Source of the DNA: Ampelocalamus luodianensis
Taxonomy: Eukaryota > Streptophyta > Magnoliopsida > Poales > Poaceae
NCBI GenBank assembly: GCA_036346255.1
Contig: CM070622.1
Span: 17,696,751 to 17,760,750 of the forward strand
Length of the DNA: 64,000 bases
Direction: 5' to 3'
A model generated the notes under the pieces. That model saw only the letters and a list, made by a program, of their open reading frames with translations, was not told the DNA's origin and did not search any database. Shown piece after piece: positions 1 to 13,425 of the stretch; within the stretch, counting starts at the first letter, position 1; each line of letters begins with the position of its first letter. The translations under genes were made by a program, and so were the position numbers.

Positions 1-880
1 GGATGACACGTAGGCTTAGGAGCTGAGGTGGCTGCACACGTGGACGGCCACGTCGACAACTGACGGCGAGGGCTCCGGTCCTTATGGTCGTCGGCGACTG
101 ACGGCTCCTCGTTGATGGTGGATGGTACCAGTAGGTAGAGGAGGCTAATGCAAACTCATTGAAGTGCTCACTGGTGGTCGAGGTGAACGGTGGTGGTCAG
201 AAGCGAGCTTCAAGCGGGGAAGAAGCTTCGGGTTTTGTCGGGAAGTCGCTCCAACGACGCTCCAGCAGCGGGGATGGGTGCGCGAGATAGATCTGGTGAT
301 GGCGGACCCGGTGGTGTAGACAATGTCGACGGGGCAACAAGGACAACGGTGCAATTCAAAGAAAACGAGCTTCGACTTTGAAACCCTAAAACTCCTATTG
401 CAATAGCGCTAGGGTTCCAAAGGTGGAATTGATCGGGGGTTCGGGATGAGGGCGAGAACGCGATCCTAGGGGTGCTATTTATACCGCAAGATCGGGCCAG
501 GATAAGGAATCCCCAAATTGTATCGAACTCCGCAGTTTTAGAGATAGAAAGGGATTCGGGATAAGATTCTAACAGATTCAGATACAGGGAGATACGAGAT
601 AGGGTTTGACGTGAAATCCTGAGATATTTTAGTTGGAGATTTGATTTTGTTGGATGAAGCTCAAGCTCCAGCCATGGTGGTCTAGGGTGACACTTGCGCT
701 GAGAAGATGACGGGAGGAAGGAGATGACGTGGTGGGACCCACCGGTTAGCGGGAGCAAGGAGCACACGTGCGTGGGCTGGTGCGAAATGAAATAGGCTGC
801 GCGAGTTGGGCCGCAAAGCGGGCTACGCGCGGAGAAAAAGGAATTGGGCTGAAGAGATTCGGTCCAAATTGATTTATGAG
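1..880 (-). mobile_element. Minus-strand LTR fragment of a gypsy-type element, cut by the window edge
   Basis: No host gene is visible here. Read on the minus strand, the stretch looks like the promoter part of a long grass gypsy-type LTR. There is a TATA-like GGTATAAATAG at 484-474, followed downstream by pyrimidine-rich leader sequence and an AAACCCTAG-like motif. The open minus-strand frame over 210-767 has low-complexity, protein-unlike composition, and I treat it as fortuitous. The terminal TG/CA ends and a target duplication are not visible, so the assignment rests on promoter architecture and on resemblance to the better-bounded LTRs further right. It could also be the promoter of an unrelated gene outside the window. 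Confidence 0.4.
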
Positions 881-3380
881 ATTTTTAAATAGATTTTCTA
901 ATTTAGAAAATACCAAAAATACAAATGGCGAGAACCAAACCGCTCAACACGCCGGACCTTCTCACAAGCTTCTTGAGAAGATCACCAGACCATGACGCTT
1001 CCACACCATCAGGGTGTTGAAAAACACCAAGAGTAATAAGCCATGCCCTTTGCTTGACTCCCACCACGTGCAACGAATGCACAAGCTCAAGTAGATGAAA
1101 TGGAGTGCCAAAGGTTATCTCTCAACTGGTCAAGGAGGTATTGATAGCCCCCACAACAAAAACTAGCCGTTGAGAGCAATTTTCTGAAAAAAATCAGGAT
1201 TTTGCGGTAGTACCGCTGTACAAACCCCGGTACTACCGTTTTTACTGTTCAACGGTCGAACGGGTGCATTAACGGCTCAAAAACTAGCCGTTAAAGATTT
1301 TAGTGTGGTAGTACCGCAGTACAAAGTTTGGTACTACCGCTCTGCGATATCACTCTTCTCGGGCGGTTTTACCACAGTCCAATTTTAGCACAGACGACAC
1401 TAAAAAAAAGGTCATAACTTTTGACTTCGATGTCAGAATTGAGTGATATTAGACTCTATGGAAAGTTTATTCAAAGGGATACACAACCCACCTATTTGAT
1501 TGATCTCAAAACACATTTGATCAAATCAAAAGGCATAACTCCAAAGAACCACTACCATGGTCTAAGTCCAAAGAAATAGCAACAAGCAATCTTAGACTAT
1601 GCCAAAGGAAAATGCATGAATCCCAATAATTTGTAAAACACATTTGCAAACTTAGATCGTGCGACAAGGAGTAGGTACATGGACCTCAACTATTTGCAAA
1701 ATATAGTCACATGCTACAAGGATTAGACGTATGAGCATCGGCTATTTGCAAAACACATTCGCAAATAATAGCATTATGCCACAGAGAGCTAGAGTAAGCG
1801 AGATTGAGCTATCAACACATGATGAGACTCAATCTACTAAACATGACCCCTCTTAATAGTACGGTAACTTATACTAGCAATCCGATATTTCAACCAAACA
1901 CCAAGACCGGTAAAAAACTAGGAACACATTCTTAGCCTTAGCTAGTCATACCTTTGCCTTGAGCATCTTCTTGAAGCTTGATGATGCACATCTTACTTTA
2001 AGTCCGGGTCATCGTCTTGATATGCATCAACACATGATGCATCGTTTGCTTGACCTCCATCAACACATGATGTGTCTTCTCTTGATTTGATGATGATCAT
2101 CTCTTCTTTAAGATCTTGATATGTATCAACACATGATGCATTCTCTTCTTAAACCTTGACGTGATGACGATCAACTCATGATACCATCCAAAGTCTTCAT
2201 CACCCTGCATTAAATGCTTCTAAACAAGCCATTTTTGACAGGTACAATATTACCACCATTGATCATGCGGTCATACCGCAATGCGGTAGTTCCGCCAAAA
2301 GTGCACCGGTACGACCATACTTCAAGAGGAGCAAACATGCTCCAAAAGGTGTCTCTCTATAAAATACGTACCACTCTTTGTTCGGTCCAACCGGGTTGCA
2401 GTAGTTCCACTCAATGAACTCCAGTACTACTGCACTAGATCACTTGGTCAAAACGAACCGCCAACAAGACTATGGTCCGATCGGGTTGCGGTAGTACCAC
2501 ACCACTTTCCTGGTCATACCGCTGTGCGGTAGTACCGCCAAGAACACGTCGGTACTACCAACTTTTCTGAGAAAAGCTTAGTTGGCTTTCAAAATAAACT
2601 CTAAATGCAATGCATAACAAAAATGACACAAAGTAATCTTCAAACCACTAGCCAATATTCCTCTATTGTCTTTGCATTGCCATTACCATGTCACCATCCA
2701 TAAACCAGGACTAAGCCTTTAAAACAACTCAGCACTCACATTAGTCCCATAACACAATCACAAATAATTGAATATGAAGCAATATGAGTATATATGAACT
2801 ACACAAGTTTTATATACTCAAAGGATATATTTCAAAATAGAGATCCCCAATATATGTGGATAAAGAAATATAGATCAATACTAATAAAACCACAAAACAT
2901 AGAGTGAACTCCCCCTAAATGTGTGCATACATGAATGTGTAATAAAACATATGCACATATTCAAGTTAGACTTTTAGTGAAGTTCAACCTATATTTTGGA
3001 TTCGATGAATGCAACAAGATATAAGAATATGATGTCGAATGCATACCTCCATGATTTTCACCTTTGTATCCAATTGAGACTAATCAATAGGTATATCAAT
3101 AAAAGTGTTAGTCTCACGTATAGATTTGCCATTAATCACCAAAATACTTCATTAACTCATAATGGTGGGGTCTAGATTCTTCAGCAAGGTTAGTTTTCGA
3201 TGATTTAATTATCTAAGGCCATCCCATACAGGTACATGTGGTTGTACGCTTACGCTTAGGTCAGATATACAAGTGTTCGGTCCTTAATTGACCTGGGTCA
3301 GGATTTCCCCCTATCTACTTGTGAGATACACCTCTCAAACTCCTCAAATTATAATATAACTCGTCCACGTCACAAACTAA
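881..3380. repeat. Degenerate transposon-derived sequence with GGTAGTACC palindromes
   Basis: No coding region is supported over these 2.5 kb. The 13-bp palindrome GCGGTAGTACCGC occurs exactly at 1204-1216 and 2526-2538, and one-base or half-site variants lie near 1305-1317 and 2488-2500. A second motif, CAACACATGATG, recurs between about 1815 and 2140. Both motifs occur in grass intergenic transposon sequence. The AAATTTAGGGGGAG-like string read on the minus strand near 2920 could be a polypurine tract. Neither end can be placed, and class assignment is not possible from sequence alone. Confidence 0.35.
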
Positions 3381-6119
3381 GTTTTCCATTTTTATTTTTA
3401 TAAAAAATAGCAGAGGTAAACCCCTTTGGACCATTATTTCAAAATCTCCCAAACTCATATTCAATATATCATCCATTTTTCTAATTTTAGTAAGGACTAA
3501 AGCCCAGCTGAGTATTTATGCGATATTCACCTTCAAAAAAATCCAATTTGACATCATACAGTGTCTAAACCATACACTAATGGCTACAACAATAAGGATA
3601 TCAATATTTCAAGGAGGATCATGCATTTAATAGGAATATAACTACTGTTATCCCTAAATATAGTAATTTTAAATAAACATGCATGCATGCATGATAGATT
3701 GTGCAAAAAGAAGTACAATAATTAAAATAGTAGGATCAACATGGTCAAAGTGGGTGCTTGTCATACTTTGGTTGCTCTAAATAAGAGGATGGATGATCGT
3801 TGTAAATTTCGTTCGAACAATCGATGTCTAATCAAAAGAGCCGGAAGCAAATTAAATATAGAAAAATAATTTTGATAGCAACAAAATCCTAATATTTTTG
3901 CATATTAAGATAAAGCATGATTTTAGGGAAAAAAAGATTCATTTGATTTGGAGTTCATATGCAAAAGCTATTAACATTTAATTTGCTTCGGTTTGAAAAT
4001 TCCAGAAATTAAGAAAAATGGTGATGTCGAAAGCGTATTTTCAGAGGTTTACGCTTTCCAATAGCAAAAGCATATTTTCCTCTGAGTTCTACTGAGGTTT
4101 ACGCTTTCCAGTAGAGAAAGTGTATTTTCCTCTGAACTAAAAGCGACTTTCACATATATTTTTCTGATTTTAGTTAACTTACATGTGGGGCCTACTTGTC
4201 AGTGACTCATACTTTTATTTTCTTGATTTTATTTATAAAACAGAGGTGGTCCCACATGTCATAGACTCATTTACAAAAAATATTTGAAATTAGTTTTTTG
4301 TTAACCTTTTCAGCTGATCCCACCTGTCATACACTTATTACACTTAACCTCTGTTACTTAGCACTAATCAGCTCTTTATCGCATGGGCCCACTGTAGAGA
4401 GAGAAAGAGGTGTGGTAGAGCGAGCACACGCCCGAGCGCCATGGCGAGCTCGCCGGTGGCGAATGGCGTAGTGACTTGGCTCGAGAATGGGCAAAATGGG
4501 CTCCCCTCTCGGCGGCGATCCCACCGGGTGGTGGCAGGGGCCAGAGGGATGGTCGGAGGTGGTGCTACACCGACGATAAGCGGCGGAGCTCCTTGAGTCC
4601 GAAATGGTTTTTGCGGTTGGAGCCAATCGGTGACGAAAGATGGTGCACACTGGCTCTAGGGGGAAACTATGCTATGAAGCTGCAGGCAGTGGCTGGAGGA
4701 CCAATGGTCACTAGAACAGTGGTGAAAATGTTCTCCCATTATTGACTACGATGAACTCTACGCCACGCTAGCTAATCGTCCAATCTAACATGTGCAATAG
4801 CTCTAGTGAACTTCTAGAAGCTCACCAAGGGTGTAGATGACGTCAGGGGATGGCCGAAGAAGCGTGTCGATGTTGAACAGCGGTGGGTAGAGGTGGCTCA
4901 CGATGCTGGCATGTTGTGGCATTGGAGATGCTTCAAGAAGCAACACATTAGATTCCTGAGGTCCTAAGGATGATACAGGAGTGAAGAATCGAACAGGGAC
5001 TCATCGGAGTAACAACAAATAGAAAAGGAATCAACGGCGGCTGGTTTTGGAGAAGAGCTCGTTTCCGGTGATTCCCTGAGCTTGGGTCCACATCGAGCAA
5101 GGAAGGAGCATTAGTGGAGCATGAACGTGATATAACGCAGTTAGATGAGGTTCAAGCTCACTAGAGCATCGGGGACGCGAAGGCCCAAAATGGGGTGTGC
5201 GCCGAAGGTGAAGAAGATGACAGCGCGATCATGCCACAGGGTTCCCGGAGCTACATCAAGCAAAGATGCAGTAATAGTGAGGTAAGGGACTCATGGTGAT
5301 GTGGGTAAGGAAGCTCGCCAGATCAAATGGCGTGTGAGGCTTGCTCACCGACGTCGGGAACGACCCTCTTATTCCCGACGAAGCAAAGCACGAGATGCTT
5401 TGATTCTGTGTAGGAAGTGAGAATGGCGAATTGAGGAGCTTGTGACATGGTGAGGGGCTTAAATATGGCCGAGAATGGCGCGAGAGGAGTGGTGAGAAAA
5501 CGGTGTGGCGTGCGGGTTTTCTCGCGCTGAGCTTCGATCTCGTTGTCCGCGTGAGATAACGACATGTTGACGGAGTAGCTAGCATGGGCGAGGGTTGGCG
5601 GAGGTGACCGGGGCACAAAACTATGGGCGGCGATAGCGAACCAGGGGCAAAGCAGGCGGGCGTGAGGTGGACGAAGGCGTCGAACGGGTGGGGCCATACT
5701 ATGAGCGAGAGAGGAGAGGGGTGCTAGCGTGGGCTGGAGCGGGCACGAGCGAGATGGGCCAAGTTGGGTTTCAGCCCAAGGTCCAGCGAAAATTTTGATT
5801 TAGCTTTTGATTTTTTTTTCAAAATTGGCTTAATGTTTCGCGGATTTTTGTACCTGGCAAATGGAGTCCAAAATTTATGGTTTTTTTATGCGCCAGACAT
5901 ATTATGTTTTCCTATGAACATTTTTTAGGATTTTATCCGATCTGTGATTTTCTTGAAAATTCGTACAAGTTGTTGATTGCATGTGATTTCACTATTTAAT
6001 TTATGCAAAAGCTGAAAAATCATTCTAAAATAGTTTTTCACACAAAAAACATGCTCAAAATTATTCTCCCACTTATTTTCATTATACTTTCCCAAAATTC
6101 AGATTTTTGGGATGTTACA
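3381..6119 (-). mobile_element. Minus-strand long LTR of a gypsy-type (Tekay/Retrosat-like) element
   Basis: Read on the minus strand, this begins at 6119 with TGTAACATCCC, a typical start for long grass gypsy LTRs. It continues through an A/T-rich segment and then a GC-rich promoter-like segment (about 5760 down to 4380) with a TATA-like CATATTTAAG near 5465-5455. Minus-strand open frames at 5256-5697 overlap each other in different frames and resemble no protein I know; I treat them as LTR leader. The left boundary is a guess, because no CA end or matching target duplication for ATCTA (6120-6124) was found. It could be a truncated LTR or one end of a longer element. Confidence 0.5.
4044..4136. 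repeat. Two-unit 50-bp direct repeat
   Basis: Two copies of a unit beginning GAGGTTTACGCTTTCCA and ending TTTTCCTCTGA lie 50 bp apart (starts at 4044 and 4094) and differ at a few positions. The first half of each unit is partly complementary to the second half, so each could fold. A shorter diverged third piece lies just upstream near 4030. Confidence 0.6.
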
Positions 6120-6124
6120 ATCTA

Positions 6125-6650
6125 CCTTTGCATGAATGGTGGGTTCCTTATAGTGAATGTAGGAAGTCGGATTTGAAGCGAACGGTGTTGTGCTAATTGA
6201 GGGCTATAGTAATTAGTTCCTCTCATACATTTTTCAACGTGCAAGACTGCAGTGGTGAATCTTGAATAAAAATGGAGGGAGGCTCAAAGGACTAAGCTAT
6301 TTTTTCCTAGAAACTAAAGAGGACTAAGCTAAATTGAGACAAATATAGTCTTGCACGATCCAAATCTATACATGAATATAGGAGAAGCAAAGAAAAAAAT
6401 GAAATGCAATGAAGGTATCTCGCGTAGGGTTACTGGCACTAGCGGATGGTGGGCTTGAGCCCAACGAATCCCCCTGGTGGCTATGCCCCTACCTATTCAA
6501 GACTAGCAGACCAATGTAGAGGCCATTAGGGCATGTACAATGCAAGATGCTTGTACATAAGTGCTTAAAGAGAGAGAGAATACAACTGCATTATCAAGCT
6601 CTCATGTAAAATTAATTTCCTCCAATGCAAGCATATTTTTTGTAGGTGCT
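6125..6650. other. Intergenic stretch, no gene seen
   Basis: About 500 bp between two LTR-like segments. It contains no convincing open frame, RNA gene or repeat. The AGAGAGAGAGAA run near 6570 is a short simple repeat. Confidence 0.4.
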
Positions 6651-7700
6651 TAGATGTTGTAATCTATTAATTATATATGGTTATATACATAAACACTCGT
6701 GTTGGGACCCGAATATACAAATCTGGACCCTTTGTATATTCTGCAGTAGTCCAGGATCACGCTAGTGCACATAGTGACGACATAAATTATTAAACAGTAG
6801 CAGTGGACCTTATGGTCAAGGTTTATATAACTTGCCACGTATGACTTAAGAAACTAATAAAATCTTGCAACATAAATAAACTACCTTGAAATCATCCGAC
6901 ATGCTCACAGGCAATCGACTGGTTCCCTGGTTCTTCCTCAGGAACTGAGCAACAATGTGTATAGCCGTGAATACATAGAGTACTCAGCAAGTTGTATAGA
7001 ATAATATGCAATTATATATTCATACAAGGCTTGAACAAAGGAAAAGTCATATGATTCTTTTGCATAAAGCAAGTGTTGGTGAAGATATAGTAAATAGATT
7101 GTAAAACCTATTTAGAAATATATAATAAATAAAGTAAACAATTTCATTGAAACATCAAGTGAACTACCCGCTCACTTCCCAACCATTCCACCACCCAAAA
7201 ACTTTATGAAAACTCTATACCTTGTGTGAAATCCTCAGGCATTGTCTATAACTAGGGACACAACTATTCGAACAATTTTAATACTCTGCAGAGGTTTACA
7301 TCTTTACCCACAAGATACAATTAACTCATCGCGTCTGCTATGATTCGTCACACAGTTGTATGTGATTGAGCGATCATAACAAGGCTTTTACAATGCCTCA
7401 TCTCAACCTAGTCCCGTTCGATAAGGTTTCACCACTGAAGGGTTCCATCCACCACATCGCCTTTACAATGCCTCGACTCAACCTAGTCCCGCTCGCTAAG
7501 ATTTCACCATCGAAGGGTTCCATCCACCACAGTCGGGGCCCCTCTTGCGCTGTGTGAGTCTACCCATCCATCCCGAACCCACACCACCAAATTGCAAAAC
7601 CAAAGTCAATACATTATAAATTAATCAGACAAGTCCATGCCATCCTAGACATGTGGTAACACGGTATGACCCAGTTCAAATGGCGCACAAGATTGAATCA
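6651..7700 (-). mobile_element. 3' part of a minus-strand gypsy LTR, interrupted at 7700
   Basis: The reverse complement contains the conserved grass gypsy-LTR segment around TTGTGGGTAAAG...CCTCTGCAGAGT (about 7320-7285). The same segment occurs on the plus strand at about 11043-11073, so the two LTRs lie in opposite orientations. The minus-strand LTR appears to continue beyond 11760, meaning the plus-strand LTR starting at 7701 is inserted in it. The low-coordinate end near 6690 is approximate. Confidence 0.5.
7386..7535. repeat. 75-bp tandem duplication inside the LTR
   Basis: Two units share TTTACAATGCCTC, CTCAACCTAGTCCCG and GAAGGGTTCCATCCACCAC at a spacing of 75 bp, with about eight differences. 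This is a local duplication within the minus-strand LTR. It yields a 63-codon plus-strand open frame that I regard as accidental. Confidence 0.75.
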
Positions 7701-10700
7701 TGTAACATCCCAAAGCTCTATTACCAAAATTAAAATTAATAAAGTTATTATTTTATTGGATTTTCTTAGTTTTAAAGAGTTTTCTTACTTTTCTTCAATT
7801 TCCTAGTTTTTAAAAGTCAAATATAAAATTTACTGAGTTTTTTGGGTTTTTGGATTTAAAGTTAAAAAGAACATTTTAATTAATTTATGGAATCTTGTGG
7901 ATTTTAAAAAGGGTTTTCCTATTTTCTAGAAAATAAAAATAATTTATGTTCGAAAATAAAAGCCAACTTTAAGTTAGAAATAATTTTATTAAGTTAAAAA
8001 AATCAAAGATTTTTTTATAATTTTTTTTTAGAATTTTTGAACTCTATTTGCTATTTTCTAAAAGCCAAATTATTTTATCTCAATTTCTGTAATTGATAAA
8101 GTCTTAAAAACCAAGAAATCCTTTTTGGGCTGAAACCCATCCATCCCGACCCATTTCCTTCTTTATCCCTCCTCTCGACTGTTTTCTCGCGGCCCATTCG
8201 CTCAGCCCACTCCAGCACCCAGCCTCCTTCCTCTCCCCTCCCCTCCCCTCTCTATCTCACTGCCAATGATGTGACAAAGGGTGTCCTGATCTTTCGATGA
8301 GAACGATAAGTCGATTTGAGGAGACAACTCTCACGATTCGGCTACCAATCATACAAGACCAATATGTCTACAATCGCTAAACCAATTCTGCGATTGTTAT
8401 CAACGTTACTAGAAGCACGATTGACCTGATCACGAAGGTCTATTCCTGCATGCAATCGAAGAACGAGGTATGAACTAAAATTATGAATAGGAATTAAGAT
8501 TATATTGAAAAGTGGGGTTCCGAAGAACAATATCGCTGTTGTACTCGTCGAACAAGAGGACAATGTATAAAGTAGCAAAGCTAAACTTCAATCAACAAAA
8601 CCTGAACTAGTAAGGGGTGGCGGCTCCTATATGAGGCTTCAGCCAGGAGGTGGTGCCCTAGGGAGGGGTGGCGGCCAGGAGGTGGGCGCCCTAGGGATCG
8701 ACAACCAAGGTACATGGGCCAGGCGTGGGGCTGCCTAGGGTGGCTGGCCACCATATGGGCCAAGTCGGCCAAAAGAGTACATAGCCTGTGGGCCAACAAT
8801 GGGTAAAGCAACACCATGACATGTAGACGTAGTACGACTTGATGAAGTAGAAGTAGCTCGACTCGTAGGAGTAGAAGTAGCTCAACCCAATTGGAGGAGT
8901 AGGAATTGGATCAGCCGGAGGTCCAATTGGGAAATACAGAAGTGAAGCACTCGAAAGTCCAATTGGAGAAGATGTGGTTAAAGTAGAGGATGCAGTGCAA
9001 TATATCGAAGTAGTGGTTGCATCCTTAGGGTTGATGTCCTCATCAGCCAAGGCGGGCCTGCTTGCCAGCCCCCTCTTCCTCCTCCTGTTTTCTGCTACCT
9101 CTAGTGCCTGACACCATTGCTGCCCCCATGAAGCTTTTAAAGACTAGCTGTTTATTCCATTTTCCCGCACATTCAAGTGAAATGGAACCCCACTTCCTTA
9201 CTGCCTTCACTACAACCATCATCTTCCTCTTTATGTGCCTTAATGTCGCATTTGCGCCGCGGTCTTCTCCGGCGTGTAACGGCCACCCCCTTGATCTCCC
9301 TTCCTCGGCCTCCTTCGGCCCTATAAATAGGAGCCTCGCGAGCCCCTTTTCCCCCTCAACTCATACCCGTGAGATCATCTTCCTTCTCCCTCAATACTAG
9401 CCGCAAGTGAAGCTTTTCGCCACCGCCTCTAGCGCACCTCCCATGGAGAACCGGCCACATCTCCCCCACCTCTGGCATCGCCCTCGCGTGTTCTACCCGA
9501 GGCTCTCCTCGTCGTGGCTGGAGCGTCGTCGAAACTCCATCGCCGCCATCGAGCCACATGCACCGCCGCTCTATCCTCACCGTCGATCACCTCCTACCTC
9601 CTCTGGCGCCCGGTGAGAGCACCAAACTCCCCATCATCTTCTCTCTCGATTGTGCACCTCACAAGTCGCCGCCGCACTGCCAAGCGCCGGTGACCTTTGG
9701 TTCTTGCGCCACCACTGCCCTAAGCTGACGTGGCCGCTACCGTCACAACCACATCATGCCACATCAGCTCCCTTGCTTGCGTGTCAGCACACGTGGCTGC
9801 CTCATCACTGCATGCATGGCAAGCCACGCTAGCCATGCCCCTCGTCCACCATGGACCAAGGTGCAGTCTCATGGACCCAGTCCACAAAGCTTAGGCCCAC
9901 CTGTCATTTGCTCTTTTTCTTTTCCTTTATAAAATTATTTCAACCAAAATTCCTTATCAGTCGCTGACATCATCATGACACAATGAAGAGATTTTCCTTC
10001 CGAAAATAACTCCTTAAATTATGAAATTCTAATTTCATCATTTCATGTGCAATTCAAACTTCCGAGAGCCTGTTCTCTTTCGTTCGAGCTCCTATTCAAG
10101 TTATTCAAATTTCTAAATTCATCTAAATTTATTATATATATCTTAGTACCTAAATTATTTAATTTGGAGTTTATTTGATTTTTTTTAAAAAATTTGGCTT
10201 ATTTTCGCGTATAGATTTCAACAACTTCAGAGAATCAGATTTCGATGCTGTTTCAGAACAACAAATAATTGAGCAAGGCAAGTTACATCCTTTGATCATG
10301 ATTGATCCCAATATTTTAAATTATTTAAATTCTACTTTAAAATTATTATTGCGTGCTTATTTGTATTCAATTTAATTTAAATGTCTGTTTTAAACTTATA
10401 GTTATTCCCATTACCATTTTATAGCCAACTTTGACTTTGAATCAAACATACCTTGACACCTTACATGAAAATCTAGTTTATGCAATAGTATGAACTAAAA
10501 CACTTGGGGGAAATGTATGCCTAGTCATGCTTAGACCAAAAATATTTAATTTAGGAAATTTTAGCCAAAGAATCAAATATGGTTTAAAAAGAAGTTTATG
10601 TCATTATTATGCCATAGAAGTTTTGCAAAAGATTTGAAAAGAGAAATAAAATGAAAAATTAGTTTAGACTTGGGCGAAATGGATAATTGGTGGGTGCAAG

Positions 10701-11759
10701 TTTATGCACGGGCTCAATTCGGGAATGTTCGATGCTCATGGGTTACTTTTAGAGGTCGCCTAGTCAGTTAAGGACCGATCTGCGAGCTGCGGATTGCAAA
10801 GCCCTTCCGTACCTCCACAAGTCTGGAGTGGGACAGATCTGACTAACTAATTTGCAATGTTTCACTATGGTTGTGCCATCTAATTGACCTATTTTTATTA
10901 TTCCCACATGGCACAAGAGGGGGCTTTCGACGGTGAGTCCAAAGGAAGCGAAACCTTAGCGGGTAGTTAGGAATGGCGCATTGTAACTTAGTTGCACACC
11001 TACAGAAGTGTGTGAGCGGACATTACAAGTTGATTATCTCTTGTGGGTAAAGTTGTACAACCTCTGCAGAGTGTAAAACTATTCAAATAGCCGTATCCAC
11101 AGTTACAGACATGCTGAGCAAAGCCTTTCGTGAATTAGATTTTGGTTTTGATTTCAAGATGATTTTGACACAAATGTTTGTGGATAGTTTATCTAAATTG
11201 GAAAATTGGGCAAAAAGCCTTGGTGTAAGGCGGTTAGTCCTTCACCAATAGTGCAGGTTGCACTAACTTGATATTTAAAATCAAATTCAATTTTAATTAT
11301 AATTTAAAATGCCTTGAAAACTAGTAAGGATATTTAAAACAAAATGTTGCTTTATGCAAACTAAGCCCTATAAGCCATCCTTTGTTATATCCTCATGCAT
11401 TATAATATGTTATTGGGTGTAACTTGTGGAGTACATTTTTATGTTCACCCTTACTTAATAAAATATTGTTCAAATGAGAAGGACTTCGCTACCAGTGTGG
11501 ACCTCGACAACTAGGCCGCTACCCCAGTCGATTGCCTGTGGTAGATTAGCTGGGCTCTACTTCTTCTTTTTTGTCTTCCGCTGTGTTCTTTATTGTTGGT
11601 CTATAAGCCTTTTTTGAAATAAACTCTTATATTTATTAATAAATTAGTTGTGCGAATTATAGATGTTACCATATTTGTTTATCGTGTGAACTAGCTACTG
11701 GTCATGATACTAGTTCATAAATACACAGAGGATTTGGGGTGTTACTCCTGGGTCTGACA
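7701..11759 (+). mobile_element. Plus-strand gypsy-type LTR (probably solo), about 3.3 kb without its nested insert
   Basis: It starts TGTAACATCCC at 7701. A promoter segment has TATA box CTATAAATAG at 9321-9330, followed by a C/T-rich leader and the conserved TTGTGGGTAAAG...CCTCTGCAGAGT segment near 11043-11073. The end is either GGGGTGTTAC at 11744 or CTGACA at 11759. The latter gives flanks AATCA (7696-7700) and AATTA (11760-11764), a 4-of-5 target duplication. No internal gag-pol follows, so it reads as a solo LTR. Removing the nested solo LTR (8267-9045) and one 5-bp copy of its target duplication leaves about 3.3 kb, a length I would expect for Tekay/Retrosat-like LTRs. Confidence 0.6.
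8267..9045. mobile_element. Solo LTR nested in the larger LTR
   Basis: It begins TGATGTGACA and ends CCTCATCA, so the termini TGATG/CATCA are inverted. It is flanked on both sides by a perfect 5-bp target duplication GCCAA (8262-8266 and 9046-9050). The 779 bp contain no gene; the minus-strand open frames across 8342-9050 are fortuitous. Orientation and family are not determined. The clean flanks and the lack of any internal domain indicate that the rest of the element was removed by recombination between its two LTRs. Confidence 0.85.
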
Positions 11760-13425
11760 AATTATTAGTGTTCACCCAGGTGAGACAACCTCATCTCAAT
11801 GTGCAACTACACCCCCTTCACTACACGGTCACTCGCCTGAGTATAAAATCATTTTATTTAACCAAGACCAATGGCATACCCTGTCATGGCACATAAATTT
11901 TACAATAGTGGCTACTTGCCACGATTCCATATCTCATTAAATCAAGTTAACATAATTGATCATGTGAATTTGAGCATAGCGTACAACTAAGCATAGCTAT
12001 GTCAACCCAATGCTGGTACTATCGTTATGCCCAACTAATAATGACCCAATCCTAGGTTGACATTGGATACATGGCATACAATCATCAAGGTGGTCATAAT
12101 GAACAACTAGGCATTTAACTAATCCTAGTAAATAATGTTGATATAAAAGTAGCATGCATATTGATATAAAATAATATACTTTTAAAAATATGGGTACAAC
12201 ATGATCAAGGTTATGACTTGCCTTGCTCATACACTATTGCTGCGAGATCTTGGTCTTTGAATGCTTCGCTCACTCCCGAGGATCAACGTCTATCGAAAGA
12301 GAAAGCGAGAAACACCAATAAATACCAAAAGGAGGCTCAAATGAACTCCAAATCAAATAAAAATAGTACTTGAATGAAGAGCTCGATTTTTTAGGAATTT
12401 ATAAAGAAGAATACGCTGAATCAGATTTTGTATGAAGGAGAACGGGCTTTTGGAAGTTTGGACGGGATAGAAAATTAGAAAATTAATAGAGGAGAGAGGT
12501 TACTACGACTGACAGATGGGGTCCACTAATTTTCTAGATTTTTGGAATAAAAAAATTGGGAAAAAGCTTTAGAGACTGATAGGTGGGACCACGATCCATA
12601 GACCATGTTCACATAATAAATCTGGTCTAAGATGGACTCGGTGCATGCAGCTAGGGTGTATGACAGGTGGGCCTACATGTCGGTGACTCAAGTTTAAATC
12701 TAGGGTTTGGGTTTGGATCTGTGCTATGTGTGCGGCTGACTGGGATGACACGGCGACAAATCGACTAGCATAGCGCCGAGGTGGAGCTGAAGTGGCATGC
12801 CACGTCGGCGACGGTGGCGGACATGCCGACAGCAAATCAGGGGAAACAAGTGTTCCAGCAATAGTGGCTCGACTGTGACGGTGAGGGTTTAGATCTGGAA
12901 AAGGGGCAACGACGAACTCAGTGACGCGAACGGTTCACACCAATGGCGAGGGCGGAGGCGACGAAGTGGCTCGACCTTTGATGATAGCGATGACGCGGCG
13001 GGTTCCCTAGGACAGCGAGGTGAGCACAACGTAGAACACGACAAGGTGAACCTATTGGTGGTGTTGCTACGGGCGAAGGCTCATCGGCGCGATGAATACC
13101 GACGAGAAAAGATTCGATGGCACTAGGGCTTATCGGCTTCAATTCGGCGAGGTGTCGACGAAATCGGGGACAACACCCTAGGGTTTCAAAAGAGGAGGTC
13201 GAGGCGAACCTCGCGACGCAGGTGGGCTTCACTATTTATAGACACGGGGGTGGCGTGTTGGGCACGAATGCCAAAATTGGCTTGGCGGCGGCGCGCATGC
13301 TTGTGGGAGAAGCATAAGAGGGCGACGGCGACAGGTGTGCTAGACATAGGCGAGACCGGCCGGATGGAGAAGGAGGCAGGCGTTGCGGGGAAAGAGGAGG
13401 AGCAAGCCGGCGGGTGGCGGGGATA
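11760..13425 (-). mobile_element. Upstream part of the outer minus-strand gypsy LTR
   Basis: Read on the minus strand, this continues the LTR seen at 7700-6651. A TATA-like TCTATAAATAG lies at about 13240-13230, followed by a leader-like region and A/T-rich sequence. The LTR is split at 13434/18635 by the Mutator-like element. Several overlapping open frames at 12918-13317 occur on both strands and match nothing I recognise. Confidence 0.5.

Noticed and set aside
210..767. Minus-strand 185-codon open frame
   Set aside because: It lies across an LTR-like promoter and leader with a TATA box inside, has Ser/Pro-rich low-complexity translation and no recognisable domain.
5256..5697. Two overlapping minus-strand open frames (120 and 124 codons)
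   Set aside because: They overlap in different frames within the leader part of a gypsy-type LTR and show no domain.
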